From positions 1 to 64,000 of the forward strand of contig UQRC01000007.1 of the NCBI GenBank assembly GCA_900543445.1: a stretch of DNA of 64,000 bases, in the 5' to 3' direction. The position numbers were made by a program, and so were the translations under genes. This DNA is from an uncultured Lachnobacterium sp. GTDB lineage: Bacteria; Bacillota; Clostridia; Lachnospirales; Lachnospiraceae. Every line of letters starts with the position of its first letter. Position 1 is the stretch's first letter. Below, one piece after another: positions 60,294 to 64,000 of this stretch. The notes beneath the pieces were generated by a model that saw only the letters and a program-made list of their open reading frames with translations, was not told the DNA's origin and searched no databases.

Positions 60294-60841
60294 GATAGTG
60301 GAAATCTGTGGTGTGGGCTCCGGTGCTGGAATTGTCTCTCGGCGGCCGGCTCTTAAAACGGAACACGGTTTTAGACAAAATCATTGAATTTGCAAAAGTG
60401 TCTGCCGTGCTCAATTTTTATGTCCGAGCAACGCTTCGACTGCGGGACTCCGAATGTCCACCTGACACAGATGTGCTCAAAATTTCTAGTCTGCCTAAGA
60501 GGGGCACTTTGTGAATTTTGATTGTGCCCGCTCTCGGTTAATGTCTCCCCTCATATAATTGTGGAGTGCCACTAAGTCATGTGGTCGCAAACACGACCCG
60601 CGGGCACCTGTTCACAAAGATGCCCCACGTAAGGCAGACACGAAATCCATCGGACACATTCTGTGTTCAGGCGAACATTCGGAGTGCCACTGTCTAAGCT
60701 TGAGCGGACAGAAATCATGAAAAGAGCACGGCAGATATTTTTCGCAAATCCTTGATTTTGGATAACTAGTGTCTGTTTTAGGAGCCTGTCGCTGAGAGAC
60801 GATTCCAGCACCGGAGCCCGAATCGCAGAATTTCTACTATC
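60294..60841. repeat. Giant hairpin element, copy 4 (inverted, different apex)
   Basis: A 548-bp element in the opposite orientation to copies 1-3, judged by its interior arms: ACGGTTTTAGACAAAATC lies on the left here and on the right in the others. The outer arms begin GATAGTGGAAAT and end ATTTCTACTATC and are self-complementary but copy-specific. The apex region differs from the other copies: GGGGCACTTTGTGAA faces TTCACAAAGATGCCCC. It fills the gap between two convergent genes, touching the stop codon of the AraC gene at 60842. Confidence 0.88.
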
Positions 60842-61738
60842 CTAAATACCCGGAGCGAAGCCCTCCATCGCGCGGAACTGGCGCGGTGTGAGGGCATATT
60901 TTTTCTTGAAGGAGCGGTTGAAATACGACAGATTCTCAAATCCCGTCTCCTCCGCAATCGCAAGAACCGTAGAGTCGGAGGTCGTCAGAAGACGGGCTGC
61001 CATCGTCAGGCGGTAATCTTTCAGATAATCCGTAAAGGTTGTGCCCATCGTCTCCTTAAAGTAACGCATAAAATGCGATTCCGAGAATTGCACCTCGGAA
61101 GCAATTTCCGCGATCGTAATCTTATCCATGTAGTGATTCTCAATGTATTTCAGAATAATCTTCATCTTATCGAGCGTTTTACGGTTACTGTTTTTGGTGC
61201 GATTCGCATCGTGACAGCGGCTGCTTAACATATAGAAGAAGAGGTAGAGCTGGCTTTTGATATAAAGCTCAAACCCTCTTGGCTTCGTCTTGGAGATCTC
61301 GTCACATGCATCAATCCCTGCAATAATTTCATCGTAATAAGGATCCTGCGGCGTGTACAGTGTCGGTACATTGAGCGTTCCGTGCAGAAGCGGCAGTAAA
61401 AAATCCGTTGCGGTCACATCATTCTGGCGTGGGAGCAGCATGTTCGGGTGAAAAATAATATTCTCATACTCCATGCTTTCTCCCGGCTCCTGATAGATCG
61501 AGTGAAGCTGTCCGGGCAAGATAAGTACCATACTTGGACCACTCACCGGATACTCCGTGAAATCCACCGTGAGATTGCCGCGCCCCTTCTTGATATAGAC
61601 AAGTTCCACCTCGTCGTGCCAGTGCAGAGGAACCATTGGAAAATCAAGCGGAATCGAGCAGAGGTACGTGTTGTACGGAAAGATGATATCTGCGTGTGTT
61701 ACATTTTCATGATAATTTTCATACTCTAATATATTCAT
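60842..61738 (-). CDS. AraC-family transcriptional regulator
   Basis: A 298-aa regulator. An N-terminal cupin-type sensing domain (LHWHDEVELVYIKKGRGNLTVDFTEYPVSGPSMVLILPGQLHSI) precedes the double HTH (KIILKYIENHYMDKITIAEIASEVQFSESHFMRYFKETMGTTFTDYLKDYRLTMAARLLTTSDSTVLAIAEETGFENLSYFNRSFKKKYALTPRQFR). The start at 61738 is chosen by homology to the family's usual beginning; the RBS is weak. It is divergent from the second glgP gene with a 147-bp gap, and a poor -35 for that gene suggests activation by this protein. Confidence 0.9.
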   Translation of the reverse strand: MNILEYENYHENVTHADIIFPYNTYLCSIPLDFPMVPLHWHDEVELVYIKKGRGNLTVDFTEYPVSGPSMVLILPGQLHSIYQEPGESMEYENIIFHPNMLLPRQNDVTATDFLLPLLHGTLNVPTLYTPQDPYYDEIIAGIDACDEISKTKPRGFELYIKSQLYLFFYMLSSRCHDANRTKNSNRKTLDKMKIILKYIENHYMDKITIAEIASEVQFSESHFMRYFKETMGTTFTDYLKDYRLTMAARLLTTSDSTVLAIAEETGFENLSYFNRSFKKKYALTPRQFRAMEGFAPGI

Positions 61739-61885
61739 ACTGCAAGCATAGCAGATATAACCCCTTAAGTAAAGAAAAATGATAGAATAGTACCACTTTT
61801 GCAACGGATATGACAAGATTATGCTGTATGCAGCGCGTATACTAGGATCATACAAACAAACGTATTGTGTTGGAGGAGAACAACA

Positions 61886-64000
61886 ATGACATTATCAAAG
61901 GCTGTATCAAGAAAGTACAACAAGACAATTGAAAAATGCAGTAACGAAGAAATTTATATCGCTTTGCTTGAAATGACCAAGCAGATGGCAGAAGACAAAG
62001 TAAGCAACGAAGGAAAGAAAAAGTTATATTACATTTCCGCAGAGTTCCTGATCGGAAAGCTTCTTTCCAACAACCTGATCAATCTCGGTATCTACGAGCA
62101 GGTGAGAAGTGAGCTTGAGGCATCCGGCAAGAGCCTTGCTGAGATCGAGGAAATTGAGCTTGAGCCTTCACTTGGAAACGGCGGACTTGGACGTCTGGCA
62201 GCATGTTTCGTTGATTCGATCGCTACACTCGGATTAAACGGTGACGGCGTAGGTCTGAACTACCATTACGGATTATTTAAGCAGGTATTTGATCATAACT
62301 TACAGAAAGAGACACCAAACCCATGGATTACAGATGAGAGCTGGCTGACCAAGACCGATATCACATATCCGGTACAGTTTGGCGGATTTACCGTACAGTC
62401 CCGTCTGTATGACATCGATGTTGTCGGATACAACAACCGTACCACAAAGCTTCGCCTTTTTGACATCGAGACCGTAGATGAGAGCATCGTAGGAGAGACT
62501 ATCGATTTCAACAAAGAGGATATTGCTAAGAACTTAACACTGTTCTTATATCCGGATGATTCCGATGAGAAGGGACGTCTGCTTCGTGTTTACCAGCAGT
62601 ACTTCATGGTAAGCAACGCAGCAAGATTAATTCTCGATGAGGCCGTTGCCAAGGGATCGAATTTACATGACCTTGCAGATTATGCAACCGTACAGATCAA
62701 CGATACACACCCTTCGATGGTAATTCCTGAGTTGATCCGTCTCCTTCAGGAAAGAGGAATCCTGATCGATGAGGCAATCAATATTGTATCGAAGGTTTGT
62801 GCATACACCAACCACACCATCCTTGCAGAGGCTCTTGAGAAGTGGCCGATCTACTTCTTGGAGAAGGCTGTACCGCAGCTGATGCCGATCATCCGCGAGC
62901 TTGACAACCGCGTACGTGCCAAGGTAGCTGATGAGAGCACATACATCATCAAGGACGGACTTGTGCATATGGCACACATGGATATCCACTACGGATACTC
63001 TGTAAACGGTGTTGCTTATCTGCACACAGAGATTCTTAAGAACGCTGAGTTAAATAACTTCTACAAGTTATATCCTGAGAAGTTTAACAATAAGACGAAC
63101 GGAATCACATTCCGCCGCTGGCTGATGGCTTGTAACCCTGAGCTTTCCGCACAGATCACCGAGTGGATCGGAGATGGCTGGAAGAAGAATGCAAACGAAC
63201 TTGAGAAGCTTGGCGCTTATGTCAATGACGATGCTGCACTTGAAAAGCTTCTGTCCGTTAAGGCTGGCAAGAAAGCAGATTTAAAGAATTACTTAAAGCA
63301 GACACAGGGCTTTGATTTCGATGAGAATTCGATCTTCGATATCCAGGTTAAGCGTCTCCATGAGTACAAGAGACAGCAGATGAATGCACTGTATGTGATC
63401 CACAAATATTTTGAGATCAAATCCGGCAAAAAGCCTACCACACCGATCACCGTATTCTTCGGCGCAAAGGCTGCTCCGGCATACATTATCGCAAAGGATA
63501 TCATCCATCTGATCCTCTGCTTACAGCAGATCATCAACAATGATCCTGAGGTAAGTCCATACCTGAAGGTATTCATGGTTGAAAACTACAACGTAACAAT
63601 GGCAGAGAAGATGATCCCGGCATGTGATATTTCCGAGCAGATTTCCCTTGCTTCCAAGGAGGCATCCGGAACCGGTAACATGAAGTTCATGTTAAACGGA
63701 GCAATCACTCTTGGAACCATGGACGGAGCCAACGTTGAGATCGCTGAACTGGTAGGTAAGGACAACATCTACACCTTCGGTGAGGATTCACAGACAGTCA
63801 TCGATCGTTATGCAAGAGCTGACTACAACTCAAGAAGCTACTACGAGAGCAATGAGGACTTAAAGAGAGCCGTTGATTTCATCGTCAGCGACACCGTTAA
63901 GGCTGTCGGATGCAGCGAGAACCTTGAGCGTCTGTACAACGAGTTACTGAACAAAGACTGGTTTATGACATTCCCTGATTTCAACGATTATGTTGAGACA
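61886..64000 (+). CDS. glgP: Second glycogen/maltodextrin phosphorylase (runs off the window)
   Basis: A GT35 alpha-glucan phosphorylase open at the right edge, with at least 705 codons seen. [39 protein letters not shown] and the pyridoxal site [19 protein letters not shown] with Schiff-base K600 are visible. RBS GGAGGAG lies 8 nt before ATG 61886. It is clearly paralogous to the gene at 9031 but differs through the N-terminal third. A -10 TATACT lies near 61840 without a good -35. The divergent AraC gene probably controls it. Confidence 0.93.
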   Translation, partial: MTLSKAVSRKYNKTIEKCSNEEIYIALLEMTKQMAEDKVSNEGKKKLYYISAEFLIGKLLSNNLINLGIYEQVRSELEASGKSLAEIEEIELEPSLGNGGLGRLAACFVDSIATLGLNGDGVGLNYHYGLFKQVFDHNLQKETPNPWITDESWLTKTDITYPVQFGGFTVQSRLYDIDVVGYNNRTTKLRLFDIETVDESIVGETIDFNKEDIAKNLTLFLYPDDSDEKGRLLRVYQQYFMVSNAARLILDEAVAKGSNLHDLADYATVQINDTHPSMVIPELIRLLQERGILIDEAINIVSKVCAYTNHTILAEALEKWPIYFLEKAVPQLMPIIRELDNRVRAKVADESTYIIKDGLVHMAHMDIHYGYSVNGVAYLHTEILKNAELNNFYKLYPEKFNNKTNGITFRRWLMACNPELSAQITEWIGDGWKKNANELEKLGAYVNDDAALEKLLSVKAGKKADLKNYLKQTQGFDFDENSIFDIQVKRLHEYKRQQMNALYVIHKYFEIKSGKKPTTPITVFFGAKAAPAYIIAKDIIHLILCLQQIINNDPEVSPYLKVFMVENYNVTMAEKMIPACDISEQISLASKEASGTGNMKFMLNGAITLGTMDGANVEIAELVGKDNIYTFGEDSQTVIDRYARADYNSRSYYESNEDLKRAVDFIVSDTVKAVGCSENLERLYNELLNKDWFMTFPDFNDYVET

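Noticed and set aside
1..64000. CRISPR arrays, tRNA or rRNA genes
   Set aside because: No regularly spaced short repeats and no tRNA- or rRNA-like sequence were found in the gaps between genes.

Overview
The window looks like chromosome from a low-to-mid GC, spore-forming, motile Firmicute of the Lachnospiraceae (Roseburia/Agathobacter/Lachnospira-like). The grounds are the sporulation genes (spoVAA, AB, AC, AD, AE), a T-box in front of ileS, NiaR control of NAD synthesis, two GGDEF proteins, a chemoreceptor inside a sugar locus, YesM/YesN signalling and many carbohydrate phosphorylases. I see no rRNA, tRNA, CRISPR array or transposase gene. Nearly all genes are on the + strand.

Layout. 0.2-3 kb: nadB-nadC-niaR. 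3.3-5.4 kb: a DUF4190-type membrane protein, a uridine-kinase-like protein and an unknown membrane protein. 5.4-9 kb: T-box and ileS. 9-18 kb: glgP, a TraX-like protein, dnaE, pfkA, a SpoU-type RNA methyltransferase and a small conserved protein. 18.2-21.2 kb: a structured leader, relQ-like alarmone synthetase and a nucleotidyltransferase, converging on a two-gene ThrE-type exporter. 21.3-23.2 kb: hairpin element copy 1, then a small membrane protein, spoVAA and spoVAB. 23.8-44.5 kb: a carbohydrate island with an exported beta-helix protein, two GH94-like phosphorylases, element copy 2, a GH30 hydrolase, an ABC sugar importer without its ATPase, a chemoreceptor, a second binding lipoprotein and a YesM/YesN two-component pair. 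44.5-49.7 kb: a LacI-sensor/GGDEF fusion, spoVAC, a GGDEF-REC-HD-GYP protein and an HPt protein. 49.9-56.4 kb: GH3 beta-glucosidase, a large protein with a cNMP-binding-like N-terminus, trmO and apt. 56.6-60.8 kb: spoVAD, element copy 3, spoVAE, a TetR regulator, a small lipoprotein, a PAP2 phosphatase and element copy 4. 60.8-64 kb: an AraC regulator divergent from a second glgP that runs off the window.

Two things stand out. First, four ~530-550 bp intergenic elements (21344-21881, 31656-32195, 57716-58244, 60294-60841) are each one giant imperfect hairpin. Their outer 60-70 bp arms differ from copy to copy but match closely within a copy, while interior segments are shared by all copies. 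A mid-stem segment, and in copy 4 also the apex, change in a complementary way. Two short hairpins (23689-23770, 59293-59338) carry related termini. This pattern fits either strong selection for a long RNA/ssDNA fold or a hairpin-templated copying mechanism, and I know of no described family that it matches.

Second, the normally contiguous spoVA operon is split in conserved order and orientation: AA-AB, 23 kb of sugar genes, AC, 9.5 kb of signalling and hydrolase genes, AD, element copy 3, AE. Sigma-G-like promoters are visible in front of AC and AD, and a weaker one sits just left of element copy 1 upstream of AA.

The sugar genes form a plausible pathway. Binding lipoprotein and permeases import beta-linked oligosaccharide, cytoplasmic phosphorolysis (GH94-like) and hydrolysis (GH30, GH3) process it, and the chemoreceptor and two-component system respond to it. 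The exact glucan linkage cannot be read from the sequence. Functions are by recognition of protein families; no searches were run.
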